Source: Heloderma charlesbogerti
Lineage: Eukaryota > Chordata > Lepidosauria > Squamata > Helodermatidae
NCBI GenBank assembly: GCA_026122225.1
Contig: JANEZZ010002065.1
Location: 806,001-870,000 of the forward strand
Direction of reading: 5' to 3'
Length of the DNA: 64,000 nt
The notes beneath the pieces were generated by a model. It saw nothing but the letters and a program-made list of their open reading frames with translations. It was not told where the DNA came from and did not search any database. Shown here piece by piece: positions 32,258 through 44,034 of the stretch. Position 1 is the first letter of the stretch. Each line of letters starts with the position of its first letter. Both the position numbers and the translations under genes were made by a program.

Positions 32258-34036
32258 GTTCTTGTTCTTTAGGTGATCATTTATTTTAATTAGAGCTATG
32301 AGCAAACGGCCTCTTGAAATTCTCCACCTTACTTGTGGACAGAGAAATCTGGGAGACAATTTCACCTAATTTCTCCAGGGGGAGGGTAAATTCTCAACAG
32401 CTTCTCCCAGGTAAGGCTCCCCATTGGCAGGGCTTGTAGCACAGCTGCTTTCTTTTTTTCCTAACATTCTGGGGGGGTCTTTGTGCTGCAACAGCATCAA
32501 CTGTCTTGGCAGGCCCACCCCCAGTTTGCATCAAGGTGGAGTTAGTGCTCTGCCAAAATCTCTCCTCCAATTTACTGAAAGTTTTCTCCCCACGCCCCAC
32601 GAAAGAGGCTTCCATTATTCTGCCTCCTTCAGGATGTTTTATAAAGCATTTTTGTGATGTTTTGAGCTTCCCTAATCACAGCTAGCCTCCCAGGCTGCCT
32701 GCACATCCAGATCTGAAAAAGCCCCATGGGAGGAATGACCTCATGGTGCCTTAAACGTGGCTTTAATTGAAGTGTAGGACGCTGAGGAGGCTACAGGCAG
32801 CCAGAGAGATGATTATACAATGGCAAACAGGACACTTGTACTTACTCCTTGGCTACCTCCAAAGTAAGGTAAACCCAAGAAACCCAACCCCAAGCCATGA
32901 GAATTTATCTGAAATTTCTTCACCATTGAATTTCTTTTTAAAATCACTATCTCTTTTATCAAATTGAATGAGAATTGTCAAAAAAAATGTGGGAGAAATT
33001 TTTGGCACAGTACTAATTTTAATTATCAAGCTATGCATAAAATTAATGGAAACATATCTTCTCTTTACTGATAAGAGTGTAATCACCTACATTCTTGGAA
33101 GACATTTGTGGTATATGCCCTGGTTCAAAGGTTCGGTCAAAATATATTATCAATATATAGGCAACCCCAGGCTACCAGTTTACTTAATGTATTCAGATTC
33201 CTCATACAATCAGATGCCAGATTAAAATGTTTACTCTAGATATAGGTTATATAGAGTTTTTTATTTCCAGAAATCATTCTCTCAGTTATGATCTGTCTTT
33301 TGTTTCTTTACTATAAAAATACGGCATAACAATACTAAATACAAGGCTTATACATGCATAAGTACAAACACCTGATACACTGAACATCATCTTAAGTCAA
33401 AGCTTCTAAGTAGAGCAAAAATAATTGTTAGTATCAAGCTTACCAAGATAGTTTATAAGCAACACATTAGGAATAGCTGAGCCAAAAGGATAATCCCCAA
33501 TATTGCATGTTCAAAGTCTTCTTTATATACTTTTTGGAGGCTATAAAATATGTCTAGCTTGTTTTTACTTCATTTATTTATGTATGATTAAGCTACAGTC
33601 CTAAGGATACATTTCTATTCTTAAATCAACTAATGTCTAAATAATAATGCTGAATTTCAAAATTATTATAAAGATAAATGATGGTAACAACATGCCATGA
33701 CATGTCACAGGCATGTCTGTGACAGAAGAATTATTTTCTGACTCTGTCCTGGCTTGTGAGTATGTCTTCTTAAAACACATCTGTTGTATTTACAATTTGA
33801 GAAGATCATCCTTGTTACCCTGTCTAATCACATTCTTGTTTTTATGACCTTTTTATACTTTTGTAAGTGTTATATTACTATAAATGTAATACGGGCACTG
33901 ACCCCAAGTGGAAAAACTGTCACTTCTTGTCTTGATTCCTTTCTTATCCATAAAGAGTACTAATGAACCAATTATCAGTTACCAATGGTCTGGCATTTCT
34001 GTTTCCCATCTAGGAAGCCTCAAAGAGAAGACAAGT
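32258..34036. other. Unassigned, partly AT-rich sequence
   Basis: No gene or confident repeat was seen. The segment 32900-33900 is AT-rich without recognised motifs. Confidence 0.45.
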
Positions 34037-34039
34037 TTA

Positions 34040-34435
34040 GAGAGCAATCCTACAGTCCCAGGGAAACCATCCCAGGACCATAGGATTGTTCAGAAAACCC
34101 CTCCAAAGTTGGAACAGCACTCCAACCTTAGAAGGGGGAGTCAGAGATCTGACCCCAGACCCCACCCCCTCACAGCTAGTGTGGAGAAAACCATGCCAGC
34201 TGCCTCTCCAAGTTTGGAAAAATTACCTCAAAGGAGGAGGAAAGGGGGCATTCTGGTAGGTGGGGAGGGGAAGAGACTGGAGAGGCCAGGATATGATATA
34301 TCCTGAACCTCCCCCAGTCTCCTTCCCTCCTCCTCTGAGGTGAAAATTACCTCTGCTTCAGCCCAGTAGGGCATAGGAATCTCAGAAGCCTCCAAGTTCG
34401 GGGGTTTCCAAGCAGCAATTGATAGGATTCTGCTC
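34040..34435. mobile_element. MITE with TTA duplication, copy 3 (most complete)
   Basis: The ends are inverted repeats: GAGAGCAATCCTAC on the left and, complemented, GAGCAGAATCCTAT on the right. TTA flanks both sides (34037-34039, 34436-34438). The body shares ordered words with 8536-8776 and 20757-21005 (CCAACCTTAGAAGGGGGAGT, TTTGGAAAAATTACCTC, TTCAGCCCAGTAGGGCATAG). The TTA duplication fits PIF/Harbinger; this is an inference, as no transposase is present. Confidence 0.72.
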
Positions 34436-35023
34436 TTAATTACTCTTGTATCAAGAGGCCAAGCTGCATTGCATTAGCTATTGGAAGTCCATATTTTAAT
34501 CCAGAATTCTCTTGGAGGAATCTAATTACTGAATTTCCTAATTTTACAGTGGGGGCAAGGTGGTGCAAATATGGAAGATTTGCCTGATTTACCACACAAC
34601 GCATAACAAATTTTATTCATGGAAGTAGAGAATGAATTTATTTAATTTTATTCACATTTGCATTGCATTGTTCTGTAGCAGTTCAGCCAAAACTCCCCTG
34701 AAAAAAATACCATGTTACTACTGGAATCCAATTCATTGTATTCAGACTTTCTGGACAAGTGAAAAAACAGCCTCCCACCCCCATCTCACTCCAATTTGTT
34801 TGCCACATTCAGATCTTGAAGTTTATTATCCAGGCTAGTTTCAGCAACCACCAAAAATCAGCAGCAAAAGGCCAATACAAATAAAATTCAAAAACAACAC
34901 CTGTTTTAAATTCTTTCAAAATAAAGTCTTCTAAACAGTGCAATATGAGATCATTGCCACTGTTTAAAGGGATTTAGTGAGGCTGGCAGAAGGTAAAAAC
35001 AAGCAGGAAAGGAATCTATGAGC

Positions 35024-35306
35024 AGTATCCAATGCTGGCAATCCATCCACTCTAAACATGTTGCACTAGCTGAAAAGACTGCTAGCACAATGGGAAAAGT
35101 GCACTTGCTAGTGCAGCCCAGAAAACTAGCCAAAACTACCACTTCCAGAATGCAAGGAGTCAGCAGAGCTCCCTTCTGCACGTTTTGCTGACTTGTCCCA
35201 TTCCAGAAGTGGTGGTTTCAGCTTCTTTCTGGTTGCACTAGCCAGAACTAGCTTCCCTTTGTGCTAGTGGTCATTTCTGCGAGTGCAGCAGCAGCACTGG
35301 ACACCG
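35024..35306. mobile_element. Long palindromic MITE
   Basis: This is one large imperfect hairpin. AGTATCCAATGCTG at the left pairs with CAGCACTGGACACC at the right. The inner arms TTGCACTAGCTG, CTAGCACAATGGGAA, AGTGCAC, AACTACCACTTCC and AGTCAGCA have complements in reverse order up to about 35275. The centre lies near 35170. No clear target duplication was found. Confidence 0.65.
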
Positions 35307-36300
35307 CCCTGTTTTTCTAGCTTTGCCTTGTCTGCAGGAGCCACAAAAACTGAGAAGGGCATGTGGACAGGCTCCTGCAAGGTAGCCTATAACCATATTT
35401 TTAAAGAATGGACCAGTACATTGGACAAGGAATTTCCCAGCACAAGTTCTTTGCTCTTTTAAAATTCTGAGCCTGTGTGTAGAAATCAGATTTAATGCTC
35501 AAAGGTTTCTTCCTGTTGGACACCAGTTTCAGCACACTGCTTTGAGAGGAAGATACTCATTTGTTATGGACCATGCATGTATTCTGTTTTCCAGCAAACT
35601 GTGTAAAGCTGGGATAAATTACACATAAAATAGCTCATGGTATCTATTCAGGTGCCAATTAGCTGTAAGGGTTTTTTGTTGGGAAGAATTTTATTGGATA
35701 CCAATCAGTGGTGGCTTTGATGTGAACATTTGTAAACTGCTTATGGAAGCCTGCTGTTTCTCAACAAATTAATAAACTGAGTTTTAGGTTCCCCGGGGAA
35801 CAAAAAAAAAACACCTGCCTGTGCAAATGCGTGGGTACCATAATTCTAGTTCTCTACATTTTAGGGCAGCTCAAGAGTGAACATTTATTCTGAGAATCAC
35901 TTCATCAATATATTATAGCCCTCTTCACAAGTTGCCATGTGTGACTAGGGCTAAGCCTGTGGAGTGGGAGCATGCCTCCTGCCCTGCCTGTGATGTCTGG
36001 GTGTTGCACCTGGATATCTACAAAGAATAACCTGAGCATGTACAGCTGTACACACATAGGATGCCACACAAATTTGGAACCCTGCACGATCAGGGTTCCA
36101 AACAGGTAGAGGCCTATGCTCCTAAAGCTGTGTTCATGTAAGTTCCCCTTTGCAGATGTCTGTGCTCAACACAAGGATGTCAGAGCACAGCCAGCAGGTT
36201 ATGCCATATGGGGTGGGACCAGAAGGTGTAGTCCTGCTGCCCCTGCATGTATTTAGCCCTATGAGTGGAGGTGAATTTGTGAAGAGGCTTTATGACTCAT
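35307..36300. other. Unassigned sequence
   Basis: No gene or confident repeat was seen. Confidence 0.45.
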
Positions 36301-36304
36301 AGGA

Positions 36305-36492
36305 CCACAGACGGGAAGCTGCCTTATACCAAGCCAGGCCATTGGTCCATCTAGCCCTGTATTGTCAACAGTGACTGGCAGCAGCTCTCCAGGATTTCAG
36401 ACATTTTTGGCAGGATTTTTCCAGCCTTTCCTGGAGATACCAGGGATGGGACCTGCTGCATGTGAAGTGTGTGCTCTACCATAGACTTTAGC
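36305..36492 (-). mobile_element. tRNA-head SINE
   Basis: The tail GGGAAGCTGCCTTATACCAA, TGGTCCATCTAGCCCTGTAT comes first. The body follows (GCAGCTCTCCAGGATTTCAG), then the inverted head (GGACCTGCTGCATGTGAAGT, GTGTGCTCTACCATAGAC). It is the same family as 8431-8895 and 21948-22160. Confidence 0.75.
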
Positions 36493-36599
36493 CAGACAAT
36501 TAACATGATCGACAAGAGAGTGTATAGCCATCACAAAACAGCTGCTTATCTTCTGTGAAATATTAGAACTGATACTGAAGCCTGTTGGTGAAATGAAGC

Positions 36600-36760
36600 C
36601 ATGGGAATGTAGTAGATAAAGTGTCAGCTTGGACCAGGGAGACATGTGTTCAAAACCCTACTCTGCAATGAAGCTGATTGGGTAACCATGGACCATCTCT
36701 CTCAGCCTAGCCTTTGTCACAGGATTATTGTGAGAGAAAAATGAGAATAATACCTCTGTT
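36600..36760 (+). mobile_element. Degenerate tRNA-derived SINE
   Basis: TGTAGTAGATAAAGTGTCAG, GTGTTCAAAACCCTACTCTG, CAATGAAGCTGATTGGGTAA and CACAGGATTATTGTGAGAG follow the order of the SINE at 25097-25290. It is more diverged. Confidence 0.6.
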
Positions 36761-37491
36761 CCAGCTGCTCACGATCTATAACTACTCAACACAGCCTTTA
36801 AATTCTGCATTCAAGACTATCCAGACAATGTACTGGAGTGGTGGGTCAAAGTTTCCAATATAACAAATTGGTCATGTTCCCCAGGGAGTTTTATTCCCAT
36901 AATGGCAACCCAGCCCCATCACCACTCTTTTATATGTATTAAATTCATATAACTTCAGTTTACTATTATCTGTTTTACCTTTTACAGTATCATTACATTT
37001 AGCATCATGCTATTTGGAATTCATATTAAATAAAACAAAAATTTATCTAATGGCCCACACCTTTGAGGTTTCTACCAGACAAATCTCTCCCTCATATTTA
37101 ATTAGACCAACCTTTAGTTTTGCATCTGTTCTTTCAGAAAATTGCAAGACTTATTTCAGCATTAACAAATAATATATTCAACAAATATATTATAATAAAT
37201 ACTATAACAAATAATATAATATTAAGCTGTGTATATTCATGATGACTTTGTGCCACCTACTTTCCCATCAAACTGATACTGTCCAGCAACAAAAAAATGA
37301 ATGTAATTTTGTTATAATTATGGCCATTTCGAAGCTCCCTCAAAAGGAGGGAATTTCCAAATTGCTAAAATTATTACACAATTATATAAATATCTTATTT
37401 TGTTGAATGGCATCAGCTAGATTAACATCCTTTAAATTAGCATTCCTAATTTGAATTTACTGTGTTGAATTTTTCAGTGGATTTTTCAAAT
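36761..37491. other. AT-rich unassigned sequence
   Basis: No gene or confident repeat was seen. Confidence 0.45.
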
Positions 37492-37499
37492 GGTTAACC

Positions 37500-37701
37500 C
37501 AGTAGAGGCTGGTGTCTCCGATTTCAGTGTGGTATAAATCCACTCTGGGTTTCAGTCAGAACCAGTCAGAACTCTAAATGAGCTATCTAATGTGCTGAAC
37601 CTATTTTGGGGACAGGGATCAGTACCTTGGATAGCTCCTTTAGAGAAACCCAGAACGGATTCACACAGCGCCACCAAAATTGAAGCCACCAGCCTCCACT
37701 G
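37500..37701. mobile_element. CAGTGGAGGC palindromic hAT MITE, copy 1
   Basis: The 202-bp element starts CAGTAGAGGCTGGTG and ends CACCAGCCTCCACTG-like (observed ACCAGCCTCCACTG). The flanks GGTTAACC (37492-37499) and GGTTAAAC (37702-37709) match at 7 of 8. The arms run through AATCCACTCTGGGTTTC and TCTAAATGAGCTATC, with complements on the far side. CAG...CTG ends and an 8-bp duplication fit hAT. Confidence 0.85.
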
Positions 37702-37789
37702 GGTTAAACATACTGTCATTTAGACATGACATGATTCAGGGGTGGGTGGGGGGCAAAAGACTATTTATTTAAAAAGTCAATATGTTGTC

Positions 37790-37985
37790 AACTCGAATAT
37801 ATATTTATTATAGACTACTGAAAGCCATTTTCCTGTATAAAGCTTTGTGTTGCTGCTAGGTTTTATTTTATACTCTAGTTTTAAACTTTTAAACTTTATG
37901 TTGTATGTTATGGTTTTAAATGCTGTGAACTGCTCAGAGAGCTTCAGCTATTGGGCAGAATAGAAATGTAATAAATAAAGATTTA
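37790..37985 (+). mobile_element. LINE 3' tail (L2/CR1-like UTR)
   Basis: GTTGCTGCTAGGTTTTATTT, then GTGAACTGCTCAGAGAGCTT and CAGCTATTGGGCAGAATAGA with an ATAAATAAA tail, matches 1770-1978. Confidence 0.65.
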
Positions 37986-38809
37986 CATTAGTTCCAGCCT
38001 GGAGAGTCAAATCAAGTCAGTACACTGAGAATATTTAAAATCTTCTCATTAGTTGGACCCTACTAGGGCTAGAAACCATTTTATCTGCTACATTAGCAGT
38101 GCAGCAGGTCTCCATCAAAATCTCATATCTTGATATAATCTTAAGATATTGAGGTGGCTGCCTTATTTTAATATTTTTTGTACTAATTGGATCCAAGTAC
38201 AGAATTCAAATGATTGAATTTTTATGGCTTCAGTCAAGGCTTGGAGGCAATTGAAAGAACCCTGTTAGTACATGGCAGTAACAGTTTACAATGAGCCACA
38301 TTGCTATGGGCTGAACTGATGAGTACAGACAAATTGGAAAGCATCCACTACCTGTCAGCTATTGAACTGAAGAGACATATCTTTCAGAGTTCTCTGAAGG
38401 CAATTTTAAAGCTATCCCAGGAGAAGACCCCTAAAGATATCAGGGCTGCATCAGGCTTTATTATAAATAAAGCAGTGTTTTCCAGCAGCATCTTGAGATA
38501 TGTTCTGTCTTTGTGGATCTGTGGGCTGAGCTGGCCATGAGCATGAAGAGGCAAACTGATAGAGGCAGCATGGATTAGTTGCTAGTACTCAGAAAAACTA
38601 GGTTGCAACTAAACAACAAAAGGCAATCCATGCTGACCAGCACATGGGGTTCACATGGTCCTGGGGGTCAACTAAATACAGAAGGGGGCATGTAAATTAG
38701 TCCCTATAAGCACTTAAGACTGCTTTTACCAATGAAGGGAAGTGTTTCAGAAGGAGCCAAAGAGCAGCTTGTGTGGGAACACCATGCTGGGATCTAGGAG
38801 TACAATATT
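37986..38809. other. Unassigned sequence
   Basis: No gene or confident repeat was seen. It may include diverged upstream CR1 sequence. Confidence 0.4.
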
Positions 38810-40333
38810 GTGCCTTATTCTTCCACTCTGTATTCTTGAAGGAGGACAAGGAGATTGCAGAGAAGCTGAATGAATTCTTTTCATCGACCTTCACTGCAAA
38901 AGATTTAGAACAGATACCTCTGCCTAACTGAAGTTTTTAGGAATGGAGTCTGAGGAACTGAGGCAAATAGTGGTGACAAAAGATGACGTTCTCAACCTTA
39001 TTGATAAATTGAAAGCAAATAAATCACCAGGCCCAGATGGTATCCATCCTGAAGTTCTCAAAGAACTCAAATATTAAATTGCTGATCTTCTGACCAAAAT
39101 ATGCAGCATGTCCCTAAGATCAGCTTCTCTACCAGAGGACTTCAACATGGCCAATGTAACACCAATTTTCAAAAAGCGATCCAGAGGGGATCTGGGAAAT
39201 TACAGGCCGGTTAGCTTAACATCTGCTCCGGGTAAATTGGTTGAAGGCATTATTAAAGATAAAATTAGTAAGCATATAGAAGGACAAGCCCTGCTGAAAA
39301 AGAATCAACACAACTTCTGCAAAGGTAAGTCCTGTCTCACTAATCTTTTAGAGTTCTTTGAGAGTGTCAGTAAACATGTAGCCAGGGGTGATCGGTAGAC
39401 ATTGTTTACTTGGACTTCCAAAAGGCTTTTGACAAAGTCCCTCACCAAAGACTCCTGAGCAAACTTAGCAGTCATGGAATAAGAGGACAGGCTGACATCT
39501 TCAGTGAGCTGTCCACCACAACCCCAATGAAGATGTCAACCCAGTGTGCAGCTGCTGTAAAAAAAAAATTAAAAAAAGGCAAACTCTATGTTAGGCATAA
39601 TTAGAAAAGGCATTGAGAATAAAACTGCCAATATCATACTGCCCTTGTACAAATCTATGGTGCGACCACACTTGGAATACTGTGTACAGTTCTGGTCACC
39701 GCACCTAAAAAAGATATTGTAGAGCTGGAAAAGGTGCAGAAAGAGGATAACTAAAATAATCAAGGGGCTGGAGCATCTCCCCTATGAGAGAAGGTTAAAC
39801 AAACAGCTGGGACTATTTAGTTTGGAAAAAGGGAGGATAAAGGGAGATACAATAGAGGTCTACAAAATAATGCAGCGTGTGGAGAATGTGGATAGGGAGA
39901 CATTTTTCTCCTCTCAAAATACTAGAACTCAGGGTCATCCTATGAAGCTGATTAGTGGGAGGTTCAGGACAGATAAAAGGAAGTACTTCTTCACACAGCA
40001 CATAGTTAAACTATGGAACTCGCTACCACAGGATGTAGTGATGGCCACCAATTTGGATGGCTTTAAAGGGGATTGGACAAATTCCTGGTGGAAAAGGCTA
40101 TCAATGGCTACTAGTCCTGATGGCTATGTGCTACCTCCAGTACCAGAGGCAGTGAGTCTATGTACACCAGTTGCTGGGGAACATGGGTGGGAGGGTGTTG
40201 TTGTGCTCATCCCCTGCTTATGGGTTCCTGGTTGACAGCTGGTTGGCCACTGTGTGAACAGAATGCTGGACTAGATAGACCCTTGGTCTGATCCAGCATG
40301 GCTGTCCTTAAGTTCTTATGTTCTTGTGTTCTT
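38810..40333 (+). mobile_element. CR1 LINE, 5'-truncated with internal deletion
   Basis: This runs from the CR1 RT N-terminal region through the C-terminal region and 3' UTR to the CR1 3' end (TGGTCTGATCCAGCATGGCT, then AAGTTCTTATGTTCTTGTGTTC-type repeats). The middle of the RT (motif B through YVDD) is missing around 39490-39545. A short hairpin, GACATCTTCAGTG against CAATGAAGATGTC, sits at that junction. Confidence 0.85.
38830..40235 (+). pseudogene. CR1 ORF2 remnants (RT, C-terminus)
   Basis: Frame pieces in order are: KLKANKSPGPDGIHPEVLKE-type sequence at 38990-39070 with a stop; a 96-codon piece at 39108-39398 with PIFKKRSRGDLGNYRPVSLT; after a one-base shift, motif A DFQKAFDKVPHQ at 39411-39446; then, past the deletion, CAAAVKK, an MVRPHLEYCVQFWSPHL-type stretch at about 39660-39705, and YKIMQRVENVDRETFF and HIVKLWNSLPQDVV at 39822-40235. 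The catalytic box is absent, so the copy is dead. Confidence 0.85.
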
Positions 40334-41122
40334 GCTCCTGCCCCACTTAGTCTGCAGTTGGCAGTCTGTGAGTGACATGTTCTGGACTGAATGAGAGAAG
40401 AGAATCCCTAATGTACACTAGAATGTAATTTACTCAGCAACACATTTGAGTACACTCAGGAGTCACTTACGTTTGGGGGGAAATATATAAAAAAAATGTT
40501 TTGTTTTACTAGTGCTCCTGATGAACAGTGTGCTTAAAATGTGTTGGGCTGAATAAATTACATTTTAGTGCACCTTGGACTGTCTCTCTTTTGTCTCATT
40601 CCTGCCTTGGTGCCCTGCCCTCCCTCCTTTGCCTTTGGACTGACCCTTCTGCAGATCTGCTCTGATACTGACAGAATTAACATTCCCTGTGCATGTGGCT
40701 GCCTGCAGTCTGTGCTTACATCTAGGTAGAATAAGTGCAGGGACCATTACTTAAGAAGGATGGTACAGTCTCCTTTTTTGACATTTGTACATTGGTTGAG
40801 AAGCCAATGCACACACACGCTCCCTGAGCCTCAAGGCAAAGTAAATACTGGCTCTGTAGTAGCATCCCAATCACGGACTTGTGGAGGAATCAACACACAG
40901 GCCACATTTATAAGATATATAGATCACCTCCATTGTCTGAAATACATCTCTGCTGAAGCAGCCTTAGCAAATAGAAGCCAGTGACAGTGTTAATGTTGTA
41001 GTGTGGGAATACTGGTTCTACCCTAATGCAACCCCATAATTTCTTCCATAATCTTTGTAGCACCATTCACTTCTTTGGGAGAAATTAGAGGGATGCACTT
41101 GGGATACTGGAGGGCTGGAGGG
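40334..41122. other. Unassigned sequence
   Basis: No gene or confident repeat was seen. Confidence 0.45.
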
Positions 41123-41342
41123 CAGTGGAGGCTGGTGGCTCTGATTTTTGTGGGGCAATAAATCCATTCCAGATTTCAGTCAGAACCAGCCAGAATGCTA
41201 AAGGAGTGATCCAGGGTACTGAATCTATTTAGGGGATAGTCTTCATCATCTTGGATAAATCCTTTAGAGCTCTGGCTGGTTCTGACTGAAACCCAGAATG
41301 GATCCACAGCACCACCGAAATTGGAGCTACCACCCTCTACTG
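41123..41342. mobile_element. CAGTGGAGGC palindromic hAT MITE, copy 2
   Basis: It starts CAGTGGAGGCTGGTGGCTCT and ends TACCACCCTCTACTG. The body shares TTTCAGTCAGAACCAGCCAG and its complement with copies 37500-37701 and 57501-57720. The flanking 8-mers do not match well. Confidence 0.82.
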
Positions 41343-41691
41343 GTGAGGAGTAAGTACTGTCTTTAGCCCTTGACACTGGGCAGCCTGGCTTCTGCTGACA
41401 GTGATGCCCATGTGTGGTTGTGTGCATGCAATATATTTCTCTGTGTAGAAATACAAAGTCATTGTGCTTTCATCCCCAGAGGCCCTGGCACTCTGTAAAC
41501 CCTCTTTCCCATCATCATAATAGTGGTTGTTTTTCTTTAAAATGCATACAGTTGTTGAACATAATTGCTATTGCAACTTTAGTACATTTTTTCAGTGGTA
41601 GAGCAAGCCTCTTTAAAGGGAACAAACCTCATTATATCCTGCTAGGAGAAGGTAGGTCACAATAACAGTGGTGTTAAGCCCAGCAGTCTTT

Positions 41692-41704
41692 TTTTTTTTT
41701 TTTC
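41692..41704. repeat. Poly-T run
   Basis: A run of T bases without other context. Confidence 0.7.
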
Positions 41705-42065
41705 ACCAGGGGCTCTACTGTGTGGTCAGAATGACTGCAGTTCTTAGCCAGAGCGTGATTTTTGATTTTCGTCTGCCTCCAGGTTTGTCTTCCACTGAGA
41801 TCACACAGATATGTATACATATATATTAGCAGCACTGGAATTAAATCAGTATTGTTGTTCAGTCGTTAACTCGTGTCCGACTCTTCGTGACCCCATGGAC
41901 CATAGCATGCCAGGCCTTCCTGTCCTCCACTTTCTCCCAGAGTGTGCTCAAGTTCATATTCATTGCATTGGTGATGCTAACCAGCCATCACATCCTCTGC
42001 CGTCCCCTTCTCCTTTTGCCTTCAATCCTACCCAGCATCAGGGTCTTTTCCAGTGACTTTTCTCT

Positions 42066-42977
42066 TCACATTTGGTGGCCAAAATATTTGAGCTTCAGCT
42101 TCACTATCTGTCCTTCCAATGACCAGTCTGGGTTGATTTCCTTTAGGACTGACTGATTTGACCTCCTTGCAGTCCAGGGGACTCGTAAGAGTTTTCTCCA
42201 GCACCACAGTTCGAAAGCATTGATTCTTCGGCGCTCAGCCTTCCTTATAGTCCAGCTCTCACAGCCATACATTACTACTGGGAAAACCATAGCTTTGATT
42301 ATGCGGACCTTCATCGGCAAGGTGATGTCTCTGCTTCTTACTATGCTGTCTAGGTTTGCCATAGCTTTCCTCCCAAGGAGCAAGTGTCTTTTAATTTCAT
42401 GGCTACAGTCACCGTCTGCGGTGATCTTGGAGCCCAAGAAAATAAAATCTGCCACTGCTTCCATTTCTTCCCCTTCTATATGCCAGGAAGTGATGGGGCC
42501 AGATGCCATGATCTTCGTTTTTTTAATGTTGAGTTTCAAATCAGCTTTTGCACTCTCCACTTTCACCCTCAACAAGAGGCTCTTGAGATCCTCTTCGCTT
42601 TCTGCCATTAGGGTGGTATCATCTGCATATCGGAGGTTGTTGATAATTCTCCCGGCAATCTTAATTCCGACCTGTGATTCATCCAACCCGGTGTTTCTCA
42701 TGATGTACTCTGCATATAAGTTAAATAAGCAGGGTGACAATATGCAGCCTTGTCGTACTCCTTTCCCAATTTTGAACCAATCGGTTGTTCCATGTCTGGT
42801 TCTTACTGTTGCTTCTTGACCCTCGTACAGGTTTCTCAGGAGACAGGTAAGGTGGTCTGGTACTCCCATCTCTTTAAGGATTTGCCACAGTTTGTTGTGA
42901 TCCACACAATCAAAGGCTTTAGCGTAGTCAATAAAGCAGAAATAGACATTTTTGTGGAATTCTCTTGCTTTCTCCAT
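42066..42977 (-). pseudogene. Bov-B copy 2, RT palm and C-terminal fragment
   Basis: The 303-codon frame has motif A FIDYAKAFD, motif B RQGCILSP, catalytic YADD at about residues 117-120 and the C-terminal CESWTIRKAE and WCWRKLLRVPW blocks. It stops early at FGHQM, where copy 1 continues for about 70 more residues, so the C-terminus is cut by a mutation. It is otherwise close to copy 1. Confidence 0.9.
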
Positions 42978-43057
42978 GATCCAGCGAATGTTGGCAATTT
43001 GATCCCTAGTTCCTCAGCCTCTTTGGAACCCAGCTTGTACTTCTGGTAGTTCTCGGT

Positions 43058-43876
43058 TCACATACTGCTGAAGCCTAGCTTGTAGGATTTTGAGCATAAC
43101 CTTGCTGGCATGTGAAATGAGCGCAATTGTACGGTAGTTTGAACACTCTTTGGCATTGCCCTTCTTTGGAATTGGAATGTAAACTGACCTTTTCCAGTCT
43201 TGTGGCCACTGTTGAGTGTTCCAAATTTATTGGCATATTGAGTGCAGCACTTTACAGCATCATCTTTTAGGATTTTAAATAGCTCAGCTGGAATACTGTC
43301 ATCTCCGTTAGTTTTGTTGTTAGTAATGCTTCCTAAGGCCCACTTGACTTCACTCTCTAGGATGTCTTCTTTCCACCTCTTCTTAAACTCAACTGCTTCT
43401 GTTAGGTCCCTGCCTTCTTTGTCCTTTATCATGCCCGTCTTTGCACAAAACGTTCCCTTGAGATCTCCGATTTTCTTGAAAAGATCTCTAGTCTTTCCCA
43501 TTCTATTGTTTTCCTCAATTTCTTTGCATTGTTCATTTAAGAAGGCCTTCTTGTCTCTCCTTGCTATTCTCTGGAACTCTGCATTCAGTTGGATATATCT
43601 TCCCCTATCTCCCTTGCTTTTCACTTCCCTTCTTTCCTCAGCTACTTGTAAAGCCTCATCAGACAGCCACTTTGCTTTCTTGCATTTCTTTTTCTTTGGG
43701 ATGGATTGAGTTACTGCCTCCTGAACAATGTTACAGATCTCCATCCATAGTTCCTCAGGCACTCTGTCTATCAGGTCTAATCCCTGAAATCTATTTCTCA
43801 CCTCCACTGTATATTCATCAGGGATATGATTGAGGTCATACCTGAATGGTTTAGTGGTTTTCCCTATGTTCTTCAA
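43058..43876 (-). pseudogene. Bov-B copy 2, linker and RT N-terminal fragment
   Basis: The 272-codon frame covers the region between the endonuclease and the RT palm. It has a basic KKKKCKKAKWLSDEALQVAE stretch, FKKIGDLKGTFCAKTG and GDDSIPAELFKILKDDAVK, then goes out of frame with the RT fingers (NSGHKTGKGQFTFQFQRRA is frameshifted relative to copy 1). The short EDILESEVKWALGS join marks the local deletion. Confidence 0.88.
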
Positions 43877-44034
43877 TTTAAGCCAGAATTTTGCAAAAGC
43901 AGCTCATGATCTGAGCCACAGTCAGCTCCAGGTCTGGTTTTTACTGACTGTATGGAGCTTCTCCATCTTTGGCTGCAAAGGACATAATCAATCTGATTTC
44001 GATATTGACCATCTGGTGATGTCCATGTGTAGAG

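Noticed and set aside
42220..42819. 199-codon open frame on plus
   Set aside because: It is antisense to the Bov-B RT frame. Similar antisense frames occur at 61404-62147 and 6966-7490, so it is a shadow of the RT coding sequence.
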